From: Gemmatimonas sp.
Lineage (GTDB): Bacteria > Gemmatimonadota > Gemmatimonadetes > Gemmatimonadales > Gemmatimonadaceae
Length of the DNA stretch: 64,000 bases
Assembly (NCBI GenBank): GCA_023910675.1
Contig: JAAVWC010000018.1
Span: 16,129 to 80,128 of the forward strand
Direction of reading: 5' to 3'
This document shows positions 55,154 to 64,000 of the stretch, one piece after another. Position 1 is the stretch's first letter; each line of letters opens with the position of its first letter. Below the pieces are notes generated by a model. It made no database searches, was not told where the DNA came from, and worked only from the letters and a program-made list of their open reading frames with translations. Made by a program: the position numbers and the translations under genes.

Positions 55154-56011
55154 CTACGGCTGAGCCGCCAACGTAAGCACAAAGGCCAGCGTCGCCCCCG
55201 GCCGCCCTTCTTCACTCACGTCTTCCAAACGGCTGTCCATGGCCGCCAGCATCTGCTGGCACATGGCAATGCCGAGCCCCGCGCTCGATAGCAGCGGGTC
55301 GGTGGACAGCTGCTCTGCCCGCAACAGCTGCGCCTTGACCGCCGCCGGCAAGCCGTGCCCCGTATCGGCCACTTCAAAACGGAGCCGGTCGTTGCCCACG
55401 TCGCTCGCCGACACCGTAACCGAACCGTTCAACGTGAACTTGAGGGCGTTCGTCACGAGGTTGAGGAGCACACGGTGCAAGGCACCCGGGTAGCCCACGC
55501 GGCGGTCCGCCGCCGGCCCGCTCCAGCGCAGCACCAACTGCTTCTCTTCGGCAATGGGGTGCACCAAGGCCCGCACCCCTTTCCATACCTCGGCCACACT
55601 GAACGGCACGGCGGCGCCCTGTGCCACATCGTGCGCCGTCCCACGCGCCATATCGAGCGCGTCGTTGGTGAGCGACGCCACACCGAAGGCCGCCGAGTAG
55701 AGAAGGCCGAGCTGCTTTTCCTGCTGCGGCGTGACCGGGCCCGCGTGTCCACTGCGCAGGCGCTCGATGAGCATGAGCATGGATGACAGCGGCGAGCGCA
55801 GGTCGTGCGTGATTCCCACGAGCAACTGCAGCGCATCGGGAATCACCTGCGGCGCCGCCGCGACGCCGTCGGCGGGGCTGTCGACGAGCACACGCGCTCC
55901 CTCGGCCACCAATGCCGCAATGGCCTCGGGGCTGACGTCGGGGGCAATCTGGGTACTGCTCAGCGTGCTGCTCAGCGCGCTACTGGTAGTAACAACCGGG
56001 GAGTTGGTCAT
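55154..56011 (-). CDS. Soluble sensor histidine kinase
   Basis: About 285 residues from the ATG at 56011 (MTNSPVVTTSSAL). The first 90 residues are low-complexity and lack membrane helices or a recognisable sensor. HisKA follows, with the H-box LLVGITHDLRSPLSSML near residue 105, then the ATPase domain with the N-box LHRVLLNLVTNALKFTL, G1 VADTGHGLP and G2-like SAGLGIAMCQQML. The phosphoacceptor and ATP-binding residues are present. It begins 13 bp after the response regulator stop, so the two are an operon and a likely cognate pair. The input signal must reach it through another protein. Confidence 0.9.
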   Translation of the reverse strand: MTNSPVVTTSSALSSTLSSTQIAPDVSPEAIAALVAEGARVLVDSPADGVAAAPQVIPDALQLLVGITHDLRSPLSSMLMLIERLRSGHAGPVTPQQEKQLGLLYSAAFGVASLTNDALDMARGTAHDVAQGAAVPFSVAEVWKGVRALVHPIAEEKQLVLRWSGPAADRRVGYPGALHRVLLNLVTNALKFTLNGSVTVSASDVGNDRLRFEVADTGHGLPAAVKAQLLRAEQLSTDPLLSSAGLGIAMCQQMLAAMDSRLEDVSEEGRPGATLAFVLTLAAQP

Positions 56012-56024
56012 CGTAGTCAACAGA

Positions 56025-57520
56025 TCAGTCGGCGACGCCCGAGAGGACGTCGCGCTTGAAGCCGTGCTTCTCCATGAGACGATAGAGGGTGGTACGGTCA
56101 ATACCCGCCAGTCGCGCCGCCTTGGACATGTTGCCACCGGCGCGCATGGTAAGCCGCGCCAGATACTCCTTTTCGAAGTGCGCGATGAGGTTGTCTTTGG
56201 CGAGGTGGAACGCCTCGTTCATGATCCCCGCCGGGAGCCCTGTTTGTGCGGCCTGTTCGGCCACGGCGTCGTCGTATACCGGGATATCATCGGGGGTGAT
56301 ATTGCGCCCCCCGTCGACAATGACCGCCAAATGCTCGATGACGTTTTGCAGTTCGCGCACATTGCCGCGCCACGGCCGTGACTGCAGAAACGCCATCGTT
56401 TCCGGCTCGAAGGTGGGCGCCGGCGCGCCGGCTCGCGCGGTGCCGTTCCCACGAACGCTTGAGGAAAAACTCGGCGAGCAGCGGAATGTCTTCGAGACGC
56501 TTGCGCAGCGGCGGCAGCTTGATGGGTACCACGCGCAGTCTATAGAACAGGTCCTCGCGCAGCAGTCCCTGCTGTACGCTCTCCTGCGGGTCGCGGTTGG
56601 TGGCCGAAATGAAGCGCACGTCCACCACGGCGTCCTGCGTTTCGCTGCCCAGTCGGCGTACCACGCCATCCTGCAACACAGCGCAGCAGTTTGGCCTGCA
56701 GCGGCATCGTCATTTCGGTGAGTTCGTCTAAAAACAGCGTGCCGCCGTTGGCGACCTCCAGCAGTCCGGCCTTGTCGCGATCGGCGCCGGTAAAGGCGCC
56801 CTTGCGATAGCCGAACATTTCCGACTCGAGCAGGTTGTCGGGCATGGCCGCGCAGTTCACGGGCACCAGCTTGCGCTGCGTGCGCCGGCTGTGTTTGTGG
56901 ATGAACTGCGCGATCATTTCCTTGCCGGTGCCGCTTTCGCCGCTGATCATGACCGAGGCGTCGGTCGCGGCCACCTTCTGGGCGAGCTCCACCGCCTTGC
57001 GGAACGACGGGGACACACCCAACAGCGCCATCTCCTCGCCGCTACCGCTCTGCGTCATGAGCGCCGAGGGCTTGATGATTTCCCGGTTCTCGCGGGTGGC
57101 AGCGCTGGCGTGCGCCGCTCGGCCCACCAATACCTGCAGGTGGCTGGCCGAGAAGGGCTTGGGGAGGTAGTCCCAAGCACCGGCGCGGAGCGCCTCGATG
57201 CTGGACTGGACCGTGGGATTGCCGGTCATAATGACCACAATGACGTCTTTGTGCGCTTCGACGGTCGCCTTGAGCACCTCCATCCCGGAGATGGTGTTCA
57301 TGAAGAGGTCGACGAGCACGAGGTCGAAGCGCCGGCGGCGGACCAGTTCGAGCGCTTCTTCGCCGCGGCCTGTCTGCGTGACGTTGTGCCCGTCCATTTG
57401 CAGGACGGAGACGCATCCCTCGCGGAGGGTGCGGTCGTCATCCACGACCAGAATGCGCATCCCTGTGCCCTTGTCGGGGACGGTTGCGACACCAGCGTCG
57501 GCGAAGAATGGATCGGTCAT
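56025..57520 (-). pseudogene. NtrC-type sigma-54-dependent response regulator, two frameshifts
   Basis: The conceptual protein has about 500 residues. The receiver domain has MRILVVDDD, LVLVDLFM with the phosphorylated Asp, MTGNP and PKPFSASHL. The AAA+ sigma-54 activation domain has ISGESGTGKEM, the GAFTGA loop (YRKGAFTGADRDKAG), [19 protein letters not shown] and the [12 protein letters not shown] lid. A Fis-type HTH (NMSKAARLAGIDRTTLYRLMEKHGF) closes it. An extra T near 56678 breaks LLRVLQDGVV, and a second shift lies near 56450. All functional blocks survive, so assembly errors are likely. The start may be 57520 or the ATG at 57460. Confidence 0.88.
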
Positions 57521-57915
57521 TGCGTGTGCGGCGGAAGAACGTCTGCGAGGAAACGAGCCGTCGGTCTGAGCCACGGCTTTCGCAGCGCGCGGCAAACGAG
57601 GGCAATATGGTGCACCGCTGCGACAGGAGCTGCTGCGGCAGTACCATGTTGCTTGGTGTTGTTGCATTTTGGCATAGATCTGGCAGAGGTCGGCATAGTT
57701 GTCGAGATACCGTGGCACAGGTCTCCCGTCAAGGGATTTCCGTTGCCTCATGCCTACAGTCGTCGTGTCGTGACTGCAACACTACCAAAAAGGTCACGAG
57801 TTTGTTGCTTCAGCGCTGCGATACTTGTGCGGTTACGCATCACCGTGTTGCCTACGAGATTAGTAGGCCGTCCTTAGCCAGACATTACGCCTGTTCCCCA
57901 CTCCGTTATTTCTCA
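57521..57915. other. Divergent intergenic region between the regulator and the Wzc gene
   Basis: About 395 bp without a convincing gene. An open frame runs through it in phase with the Wzc gene but lacks similarity and plausible composition. It must carry promoters for both the regulator/kinase operon and the export operon. It contains a candidate sigma-54 site at 57670-57685. Confidence 0.55.
57670..57685 (+). promoter_or_regulatory. Candidate sigma-54 promoter upstream of the export operon
   Basis: TGGCATA-GATC-TGGCA has the -24 GG and -12 GC dinucleotides at the required spacing (consensus TGGCACG-N4-TTGCA). The -12 T next to GC is replaced by G. It points towards the Wzc-like gene, 230 bp away, and the adjacent divergent gene is a sigma-54 activator. 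I have not tested how often such a match occurs by chance. Confidence 0.4.
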
Positions 57916-60363
57916 ATGTCCGGACAGCAGATTCAGCCAGTAGCCTCACGCGACGTCGCGCTCGAACCGTACCGGGAAGGTGCGCCGCCCAGTGATTGGG
58001 GTGGGGGCGGGCAAGAGGCGGCGCCGGAGCCGAAGGGGCCGAGCCTTGGCCGGTATCTGGCGGCGGTCAACCGGTTCAAGTGGCTCATTCTCGTCATCAC
58101 GGCGTTGGGTGCGGCGGGTGGCGTGTTTGCCACGCGCTTTATTACGCCGGAGTACGAGGTTCAGGCGACGATTCTGCTGGAGCAGGGGACGGGGGTTAAT
58201 GGAACAGCCAGTGGTCCCATACAGGGAGAGCAACTGCTCAAGGCCTCCGGATGGCAGGATCTGCTGCGATCGTACACCATTGCCGATCCTGTCGTGACGG
58301 AGCTCGCCCTGTTCGTCACGCCTGCGGCTGATGCCGATAGCTTGCTGTTTCGGGGGTTTCGCGTTGATCAGAGCCGACTGCGGGCGGGCGAGTATCTATT
58401 GAAGCTTGCTGGGGGGCGCTATACCCTTACCTCCAAGGCGGGGCTCGATTTCGACTCGGGCGTCGTCGGCGATTCTATCGGGCGTCCCGTTGGATTCTCG
58501 TGGCAGCCCGCTCCGGCGCAGCTCACCGACCGCAAGGAAATCGCGTTCAGTGTGCAAACACCTCGCGAAGCGTCCATCGCCCTGATCAAACGCTTAGGGC
58601 TGAAGTTGGAGAGTGGCTCCAACTTTTTATTCCTGAGCCTAACCGGTCCGAGCGCCGGACGTTTGGCTACCACGCTCAATGCATGGGTGGAACAGTTCGT
58701 GGCGGTCGCCACGGCGCTGAAGAAGAAGAATGTCGCCTCGGTGGCGGGCATTCTCGAGGGGCAGCTCGACTACACGGCGCGAGCGCTGCAGGATGCGGAA
58801 AGTGCGCTGGAGAGCTTCCGCGTGCGCACCGTGACGGAGCCCAGCGAGCGGCAGACGGTGCAACCGGGGATCGAGATGACCACCAGCCCGGTGTTCGCGA
58901 ATTTTTTTCGCGACAAGGTCCTAGCGGACAGCTATCAGCGTGATCGCGAAGCGCTTGAGCGTATCCTTGCCGAATCCAAGCAGGGAAGCGTGATTACGCG
59001 AGAGGCGGTGCTCTCGGTGCCCATGGTTAACGCTGATCCCGCTGCAGAAGACTTGCGGAAGTTTCTCGGCGAGCAGGCTGAGCGTGAGTTCAGCTTGCGC
59101 AGGTTACGCGAGAGCTACACAGACGAATTTCAGAAGGTGAAGGACGAGCAGGCCGCCCTTAGTGCGCTGCGCAGCCAGTCGGTGCCGATGGCACTGGACG
59201 CGTACATCAATCAGCTAAAGCTCCGCGAGCGGAACCTGACGGCCACGATCGACCGCAGTAGTAAGGATTTGCGCGGCATTCCGTCGCGCACCATCGAGGA
59301 GCAGCGGCTCAAGCGGCAAGTGGAGATGAGCGCCGCGCTGTACCAGAGTCTCAGCTTGAAGACAGCTGAGGCGAAACTTGCCGACGCCGCGACGGTGCCC
59401 GACGTCCGAATTCTCGATCCGGCGGTGGTGCCCTCGAAGCAGACGCGCAATACGAAGCCGGTCATCATTCTGGGAGCTACCGGTGCGGCGCTGGGGTTTG
59501 CGCTGTTCCTCGCCATCGTGCTCGATCAGCTCGACAAGCGCTACCGTTACCCTGAGCAGGTTACCGACGATCTTGGCTTGTTTGTGTTGGGGGTGGTGCC
59601 CCTCATCGACAGCAAGGGGCGCAAGCGCAGCAGCGGACAGGCGGCGCAGGTGATAGAGGCGTTCCGCACGATCCGCATGAACGTACGTTACGCGGCCGAC
59701 CCCAACCGTCCGTTTACCATCACCATCACCAGCCCAGGCCCGGCAGACGGCAAAAGCCTCATTTCGTCGAACCTGGCCTTGAGCTTTGCCGAGTCCGGTG
59801 CGCGCACCCTGCTCATCGACGGCGATATCCGTCGTGGCGAGTTGGCCAAGACGTTCAAGATTCCGGCCAAGCCCGGCTTGGTGGAGTATCTGGACGGTAC
59901 GGCGCTCATTGCCGAGGTGCTGCATCCCACTGATGCGCACTCCAATCTCACATTATTGCCGGGTGGCGCTCGCCGCCGACGCGCTCCGGAACTCCTGGCC
60001 ACCCCGCGACTGAATCAGCTCATCAACCAGATGGGTGCCGAATACGACGTGGTCATTGTGGATTCGCCGCCACTCGGGGCTGGCTTCGATGCGTATGCGC
60101 TGGCAACGGCGACTGGGAACATGGCGCTCGTGATGCGCGCCGGAGTGACCGATCGCAAGATGGCCGCCGCCAAGATGGCCGTGGTCGATTCCTTGCCGGT
60201 TCGTGTCATGGGCGCGCTACTGAACAGTATCGCGATGACCGGCGCATACCAGTACTATTCGAATTATCAGGACTACGTGGCCACGGACGAAGAGCCCATT
60301 GGCAGAATCTCCGATGGATCGGGCCGCGACACGAATGCCGCGTTCCCCGGAGCGCGGTCATGA
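57916..60363 (+). CDS. Wzc-like polysaccharide co-polymerase with BY-kinase domain
   Basis: An 815-residue inner-membrane protein from ATG 57916. A cytoplasmic N-terminus (GRYLAAVNRFKW) precedes TM1 (WLILVITALGAAGGVFATRF, about 55-75). A long periplasmic Wzz/coiled-coil region with the GNVR-like end SRTIEEQRLKRQVEMSAALYQSL leads to TM2 (PVIILGATGAALGFALFLAIV, about 515-536). The kinase follows with TSPGPADGKS (Walker A, about 605), LLIDGDIRR (Walker A', about 632), DVVIVDSPPLG (Walker B, about 712) and a Tyr-rich cluster YQYYSNYQDY near 780. Such kinases control chain length and export by cyclic autophosphorylation. It overlaps the SLBB gene by 4 bp. Confidence 0.93.
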   Translation: MSGQQIQPVASRDVALEPYREGAPPSDWGGGGQEAAPEPKGPSLGRYLAAVNRFKWLILVITALGAAGGVFATRFITPEYEVQATILLEQGTGVNGTASGPIQGEQLLKASGWQDLLRSYTIADPVVTELALFVTPAADADSLLFRGFRVDQSRLRAGEYLLKLAGGRYTLTSKAGLDFDSGVVGDSIGRPVGFSWQPAPAQLTDRKEIAFSVQTPREASIALIKRLGLKLESGSNFLFLSLTGPSAGRLATTLNAWVEQFVAVATALKKKNVASVAGILEGQLDYTARALQDAESALESFRVRTVTEPSERQTVQPGIEMTTSPVFANFFRDKVLADSYQRDREALERILAESKQGSVITREAVLSVPMVNADPAAEDLRKFLGEQAEREFSLRRLRESYTDEFQKVKDEQAALSALRSQSVPMALDAYINQLKLRERNLTATIDRSSKDLRGIPSRTIEEQRLKRQVEMSAALYQSLSLKTAEAKLADAATVPDVRILDPAVVPSKQTRNTKPVIILGATGAALGFALFLAIVLDQLDKRYRYPEQVTDDLGLFVLGVVPLIDSKGRKRSSGQAAQVIEAFRTIRMNVRYAADPNRPFTITITSPGPADGKSLISSNLALSFAESGARTLLIDGDIRRGELAKTFKIPAKPGLVEYLDGTALIAEVLHPTDAHSNLTLLPGGARRRRAPELLATPRLNQLINQMGAEYDVVIVDSPPLGAGFDAYALATATGNMALVMRAGVTDRKMAAAKMAVVDSLPVRVMGALLNSIAMTGAYQYYSNYQDYVATDEEPIGRISDGSGRDTNAAFPGARS

Positions 60364-61193
60364 TCGATGCCGTTCCTACTTCTTTGATTCGCAGACACGT
60401 GAAGGGACGGGTCACATCATGGGCGGCGGCCGGCGCGTTCGTGCTGTCCTGCGTGTTTTCGCTACCGGTGACGGCGCAGCAGGCGCCCGTGGCGGGTGCA
60501 CAGCGTGCGACGCGTGCGGAGCTCACGCAGCGTGTCACAGCGCTCGAACAGCCGGGAGCATCGCGCCCCGCCTCGCCGGCGCGTGCGGGGGAGTTGGCCG
60601 CCATTCGTGACCGTCTCGAGCACGGTGACTTCAAGCCCGGCGACCGCTTCATCCTCACGTTGCGACAGGACAGTGTGCGGTCGGACACGCTGGTCGTGCG
60701 AGACAGCCTGCGAGTGGCCGTGTTGAATCTCCCCGAGTTTTCGGTAGACGGGCTGTTGCGGTCGGAACTCGAAGACGCATTGAATGCGCACGTGACACGT
60801 TTTCTGCGGAATACGGTGGTGCGTACCACCCTTCTCGTACGCGTGTCCGTCATCGGCGCAGTCCAGCGCCCGGGCTTCTACTACGCCCTGCCAGACGGTC
60901 CGATCAATGATCTCCTCACGTCCGCCGGCGGGCCGGCGCCCGAGGCCAATCTTCAGAAGATTACCGTCACTCGCCTTGGGAAAGAGATTGTGGGGGGCAA
61001 GGCATCGAAAAACCTCCTCGAAGGCGGGAAGACGCTCGAGCAGTTGGATGTACAGAGCGGTGATACCGTTCGCCTGCCGCTCAAACGGAAGTTCAACTGG
61101 CAGATCATCATCCAGCTCTTCTTCATCATCTCGACTCTCTTCTTCGCCGTCATCCAGTTTGCGCAGTGGTACTATGGCCGAGACGATCAATGA
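60360..61193 (+). CDS. Polysaccharide export protein (Poly_export/SLBB) with C-terminal membrane helix
   Basis: A 277-residue protein. An N-terminal signal or anchor (WAAAGAFVLSCVFSLPVTAQQ) is followed by a Poly_export-like segment (KPGDRFILTLRQDS, LPEFSVDGLLRSELEDALN). One SLBB domain (VSVIGAVQRPGFYYALPDGPINDLLTSAGGP, about 163-195) comes next, and a terminal hydrophobic helix at about 255-270 (IIIQLFFIISTLFFAVIQF). In Wza-type translocons the C-terminal helix lines the outer-membrane pore; here the strongly hydrophobic end may instead anchor in the inner membrane. It overlaps the next gene by 20 bp. Confidence 0.85.
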   Translation: MIDAVPTSLIRRHVKGRVTSWAAAGAFVLSCVFSLPVTAQQAPVAGAQRATRAELTQRVTALEQPGASRPASPARAGELAAIRDRLEHGDFKPGDRFILTLRQDSVRSDTLVVRDSLRVAVLNLPEFSVDGLLRSELEDALNAHVTRFLRNTVVRTTLLVRVSVIGAVQRPGFYYALPDGPINDLLTSAGGPAPEANLQKITVTRLGKEIVGGKASKNLLEGGKTLEQLDVQSGDTVRLPLKRKFNWQIIIQLFFIISTLFFAVIQFAQWYYGRDDQ

Positions 61194-61983
61194 GCAGGTC
61201 ATGCGATCAGAACGTCTGACACCAGCGCCGTTCAAGGTCAGGAACGCCGTGAGCAGAGATCGCATCGCCCTCGGCGCCGCGCGCGCGGAGGCCGCAATGA
61301 CCAAGCGCCCGGAATCCGACGAGGACTTCGGACCGCGTTCGCGGTCCGAGTGGGCCTGCATGCTGTTCAACGTGACGATGGCCACGCTCATGCTCATTGT
61401 CGCGTCGCCGGTCATGCTGCTGACGGCACTGCTCATTCGTATGACCTCACGAGGCCCCATTGTCTACACGCAGGTGCGTGTAGGACTCGACCGTCGGTGG
61501 GCTCGCACGCACTCCATCAATGAGCGTCGACGCGAAAATCTCGGCGGTGTGCCGTTCGTGATCTACAAATTCCGCTCCATGCGCGTCGATGCCGAAAAAG
61601 ACGGACAGGCCGTGTGGGCAACTCAGGGAGACGACCGCACGACGGCAATTGGCAAGATCATTCGCAAGTCGCGCATTGACGAGCTGCCGCAGTTGTTCAA
61701 CGTGTTGCGCGGGGACATGAACATCGTTGGGCCGCGACCGGAACGCCCGAGCATCTTTGTGCGGTTGCGGGAACAGGTTGACGGCTATCCGCTACGCCAG
61801 CGGGTGAAGCCAGGAATTACCGGACTGGCGCAGATTTCCAATCCGTACGATGCCTCGCTCGATGACGTGCGCCGCAAAGTGTATTTCGACATCGAGTACA
61901 TGCGGACGCAGTCGCTGTGGACGGATTTCGTGATCATGGCCAAAACCATACCCGTCATGTTGTTCCGCATCGGGGGATGGTAG
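61174..61983 (+). CDS. Undecaprenyl-phosphate sugar phosphotransferase (bacterial sugar transferase)
   Basis: A 269-residue enzyme of the short PglC/WcaJ-C type: one membrane re-entrant helix (ACMLFNVTMATLMLIVASPV, about 60-80) followed by the catalytic domain. It carries GPIVYTQVRVGLD, FVIYKFRSMRVDAEKDG, IGKIIRKSRIDELPQLFNVL, GDMNIVGPRPERP with the metal-binding Asp-Glu pair, and RQRVKPGITGLAQ. It starts the repeat unit by moving a sugar-1-phosphate onto undecaprenyl phosphate. The start at 61174 overlaps the SLBB gene; ATG 61201 is an alternative. The next gene starts before its stop. Confidence 0.94.
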   Translation: MAETINEQVMRSERLTPAPFKVRNAVSRDRIALGAARAEAAMTKRPESDEDFGPRSRSEWACMLFNVTMATLMLIVASPVMLLTALLIRMTSRGPIVYTQVRVGLDRRWARTHSINERRRENLGGVPFVIYKFRSMRVDAEKDGQAVWATQGDDRTTAIGKIIRKSRIDELPQLFNVLRGDMNIVGPRPERPSIFVRLREQVDGYPLRQRVKPGITGLAQISNPYDASLDDVRRKVYFDIEYMRTQSLWTDFVIMAKTIPVMLFRIGGW

Positions 61984-63158
61984 TACTCCCCGGCACAAAG
62001 CGCACTGCTTCTGTACGCTGCATCGACACTGCCAAAGTAGACAGCGAGTGGCGAATCGGCGGTCAGATCTGGAGCCGAGTGTATGGCCTCACTAGGGACA
62101 CGCGGGCCTTCGTCTCCCCGGAGTGGATGTCATCCTGGCTCCGCGTTCATGGCGACGCACTGGGAACTCGACAGCTGGTATTCACCGTCGAGGCAGGCGA
62201 AGTAGGAACGTGCTTGATAACGAGAAGTGTTCGAAACCGCTTAGGATTTCGGTGGACGCGCCTGCATTTGAACTCTGATGGAGAGGCAGAATCCGACAGC
62301 GTAGTAGTCGAGCATAATCGCGTTCTCGCCGTTCCAGGCAACGAGAAGCTCGCTGTTGAAGCGCTGTCCGATTGGATTGAGCGGCAATCGATCGATGAGT
62401 TTGTGGTGGCTGGTGCGTCTGAAGATGAACGCTCCCGCCTTCTGGACAGTTTTCGTTGCTGGATTCCCGAAGTTGAACAACGTTCCGCACCATTCGTAGA
62501 TCTGGCTGAACTTCGTGCGAAAGGCGAAAGCCATCTAGAAGCCGTCAGCTCGAATACCCGCGCCCAACTGCGAAGAAGCAAACGTGCATACGAAATGCTG
62601 GGGGAGCTACAGGTGAGGGTCGCACAAACGGTAGAAGAAGCGCTCGAGTTTTTCCAGGAGCTGATCGTTCTGCACGAGAAGCGATGGGAGAAGCGCGGGT
62701 TCGCCGGCGCATTTGCATCTGCGGCAAGAAAATCGTTTCATCTCGACTTCATCCGGTCTGCCTTTGATGAAGGGCGCGTTCACCTGCTTCGAGTTGTGTG
62801 CGGTAGCGATACCGTTGGCATTCTGTACAATTTTCAGGCCAACGGCTATGTCAGCTTCTATCAGTCGGGATTTGACTACCCTGCAGACCGCCGTCTAAAA
62901 CCCGGACTGCTTACTCACCATATGGCGATTGAGCACTACAGAACCAATAACTTTCTGGAGTATGACTTTCTCGCTTCGGAAAAGGGGGAGTTTCAGTACA
63001 AGCGTTCCCTGTCGACTGGTGAGCGTCCGCTGTTCTGGGTTTCATTCTCCAGGCCGGGTACGAAGCATCGGTTCCTTCGCTGTCTCCGCTGGTTCCGCGA
63101 AACGCGTCGCCTCGTGTTTGGGAGCCCCGCGGTAGCGCAGATGACTGCCGAGGTCTGA
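61977..63158 (+). CDS. CelD/BcsL-like GNAT acyltransferase (FemAB fold)
   Basis: A 393-residue protein from ATG 61977, overlapping the sugar transferase gene. Blocks typical of the Acetyltransf_6/CelD family are TRAFVSPEWMSSWLRVHG, HLEAVSSNTRAQLRRSKRAYEML, VLHEKRWEKRGFAGAFAS, FDEGRVHLLRVVCGSDTVGILYNF, NGYVSFYQSGFDYPADRRLKPGLL and FLEYDFLASEKGEFQYKRSLS. Such proteins are found in exopolysaccharide and cellulose loci and are thought to transfer acyl groups. It is a second, divergent member of the fold also represented at 51702-52733. Confidence 0.88.
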   Translation: MVVLPGTKRTASVRCIDTAKVDSEWRIGGQIWSRVYGLTRDTRAFVSPEWMSSWLRVHGDALGTRQLVFTVEAGEVGTCLITRSVRNRLGFRWTRLHLNSDGEAESDSVVVEHNRVLAVPGNEKLAVEALSDWIERQSIDEFVVAGASEDERSRLLDSFRCWIPEVEQRSAPFVDLAELRAKGESHLEAVSSNTRAQLRRSKRAYEMLGELQVRVAQTVEEALEFFQELIVLHEKRWEKRGFAGAFASAARKSFHLDFIRSAFDEGRVHLLRVVCGSDTVGILYNFQANGYVSFYQSGFDYPADRRLKPGLLTHHMAIEHYRTNNFLEYDFLASEKGEFQYKRSLSTGERPLFWVSFSRPGTKHRFLRCLRWFRETRRLVFGSPAVAQMTAEV

Positions 63159-63162
63159 TACA

Positions 63163-64000
63163 TTGAAAAGCGTTCGCTCCCAGTTTCGGAGAGCCGCGGT
63201 GGACGCGATGAGTTCGCCGTGGTTTGTGCGGTTGCTGAATTCACTCGGCCGAAGCGGCTGCATTATCATCGTGATGCATCGATTTGCCTCCGAGCACGGG
63301 GTGCATAGCGGGCATGATCCAGCAGCGCTGCGTCTCCTTCTATCAACACTTCGAAATCTCGGGGTGTCGCTCATCGACGTCGATCAAGCCGTCCGCTTGT
63401 ACGATGATGCAAGCACATCACATTCCCCCAAGGGCTTGTCCGTCGCATTCACGGTCGACGACGGGTATGCGGATCTGATTGAATTCGGTGCGCCCGTTTT
63501 TGCGGAGTTCGATTGCCCGGTTTCGGGTTTCGTCGTTCCGCAAGCGGTGGAACGGATCGACTGGTTCTGGTGGGACAAACTCGATTGGGTGTTTCGGCAC
63601 AGCGATTGCAGAGAGGTCGTGCTCGAAACTTCGCAGGGAAGAAGTACGGTGAAGTGGAGCGACGAAACTTCACGGCTTTCGGCCAAGGCTCTCGTGGAGG
63701 CGACGCTAAAGCAATTGGCCGATGAGTCCATGGCGTCCGTGCTTGAGCGCATCGCACAAGCGGCTCAAGTTGCCATACCTTCGGCTGCCCCCGAAGAGTA
63801 TAGAGTACTGAGCTGGGAGGAATTGCGATCTGCGGAGGGGAGGGGATTGCGATTCGGAGCGCATTCCGAAACGCATCCGATTCTCAGTCGTTGTTCGAAC
63901 GAGAAATCGGATCATGAGATCATTGGTTCCGTCGACGCAGTTAGAACACATTTGCAGGATCCTGTGCAGCTGTTCTGTTACCCGAATGGTACCAATGACG
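63163..64000 (+). CDS. Polysaccharide deacetylase (CE4), 5' part, runs off the window
   Basis: The frame is open from a TTG at 63163 (4 bp after the previous stop; ATG 63208 is an alternative) to the last base. It encodes SGCIIIVMHRFASEHGVHSG, SVAFTVDDGYADLIEFGAPVF with the catalytic Asp pair, CPVSGFVVPQAVERIDWFWWDKLDW, then FGAHSETHPILSR with the metal His residues and FCYPNGTND at the edge. It resembles the 50794-51705 deacetylase (including the FWWDHL/FWWDKL block) and is the fifth gene of the export operon. The C-terminus lies outside this window. Confidence 0.9.
   Translation, partial: MKSVRSQFRRAAVDAMSSPWFVRLLNSLGRSGCIIIVMHRFASEHGVHSGHDPAALRLLLSTLRNLGVSLIDVDQAVRLYDDASTSHSPKGLSVAFTVDDGYADLIEFGAPVFAEFDCPVSGFVVPQAVERIDWFWWDKLDWVFRHSDCREVVLETSQGRSTVKWSDETSRLSAKALVEATLKQLADESMASVLERIAQAAQVAIPSAAPEEYRVLSWEELRSAEGRGLRFGAHSETHPILSRCSNEKSDHEIIGSVDAVRTHLQDPVQLFCYPNGTND

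Noticed and set aside
57484..57915. 140-codon extension upstream of the Wzc-like protein
   Set aside because: Cys- and Arg-rich composition without similarity, and it overlaps the divergent regulator gene; ATG 57916 matches the expected N-terminus.

Overview
This 64 kb window is high-GC chromosomal DNA from a Gram-negative bacterium. Outer-membrane lipoproteins, a Wzc/SLBB-type capsule or exopolysaccharide export system, XrtA-associated protein families and single-repeat TSUP and YggT proteins fit a member of the Gemmatimonadota best. That placement is an inference from gene content; there is no rRNA or other marker gene here.

Region 1 (1-20.8 kb) is mostly ordinary chromosome: a HEAT-repeat gene end, an M42 aminopeptidase, a half-size TSUP transporter, a cobalamin-binding protein, a YtcJ-like amidohydrolase (frameshifted), a decayed DUF4143 ATPase, a fasciclin protein, an EEP-fold phosphatase/nuclease, a YggT protein, UDP-glucose dehydrogenase (ugd), a VanZ-like protein and an acyl-CoA dehydrogenase (both frameshifted), a AAA ATPase with a winged helix, an M30-like metalloprotease lipoprotein, a low-molecular-weight tyrosine phosphatase, and a Big_2-type lipoprotein behind a candidate c-di-GMP-I (GEMM-like) riboswitch. 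Two copies of a roughly 220-bp palindromic element sit between convergent genes, and their ends supply the stop codons of both neighbours. A second, unrelated long palindrome lies at 2848-3064.

Region 2 (19.4-53.6 kb) is a surface-polysaccharide locus colonised by insertion sequences. Polymer genes include a Wzy/WaaL-like ligase, an ABC exporter, several GT4 and GT2 glycosyltransferases, an acyltransferase-3, a GT-C-like membrane protein, a polysaccharide deacetylase, and XrtA-type FemAB and DUF3473 deacetylase genes. A translationally coupled minus-strand operon at 28.3-36.3 kb (rmlB, rmlA, a WxcM-like acyltransferase/ketoisomerase, a DegT aminotransferase, a GT2) once made and used a dTDP-3-acylamido-3,6-dideoxyhexose. 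Four of its five genes are broken, each by an element of different type: an IS630-like element in the GT2, IS256 in the aminotransferase, IS5 in the WxcM-like gene, and another IS630 (itself carrying an ISL3) at rmlB. Target duplications are visible for nearly all of them, and removing the element on paper restores the reading frame for three genes. Copies of IS256 and IS630 lie in inverted, mirror-image order on both sides of the 9.4 kb glycosyltransferase block at 38.8-48.2 kb. Older decayed transposons (IS630, IS3 orfA, IS21 istA) lie at 20.8-28.2 kb.

Region 3 (53.6-64 kb) holds citrate synthase, a histidine kinase / NtrC-type regulator pair (regulator frameshifted), and a divergent operon for polysaccharide export: Wzc-like BY-kinase, SLBB export protein, initiating sugar-phosphate transferase, CelD/FemAB-like acyltransferase, and a deacetylase that runs off the window. 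A candidate sigma-54 promoter lies between the regulator and the Wzc gene.

Several unrelated conserved genes carry single-base frameshifts. This pattern looks more like residual assembly indels than real decay, and it should be kept in mind when reading the entries marked frameshifted.
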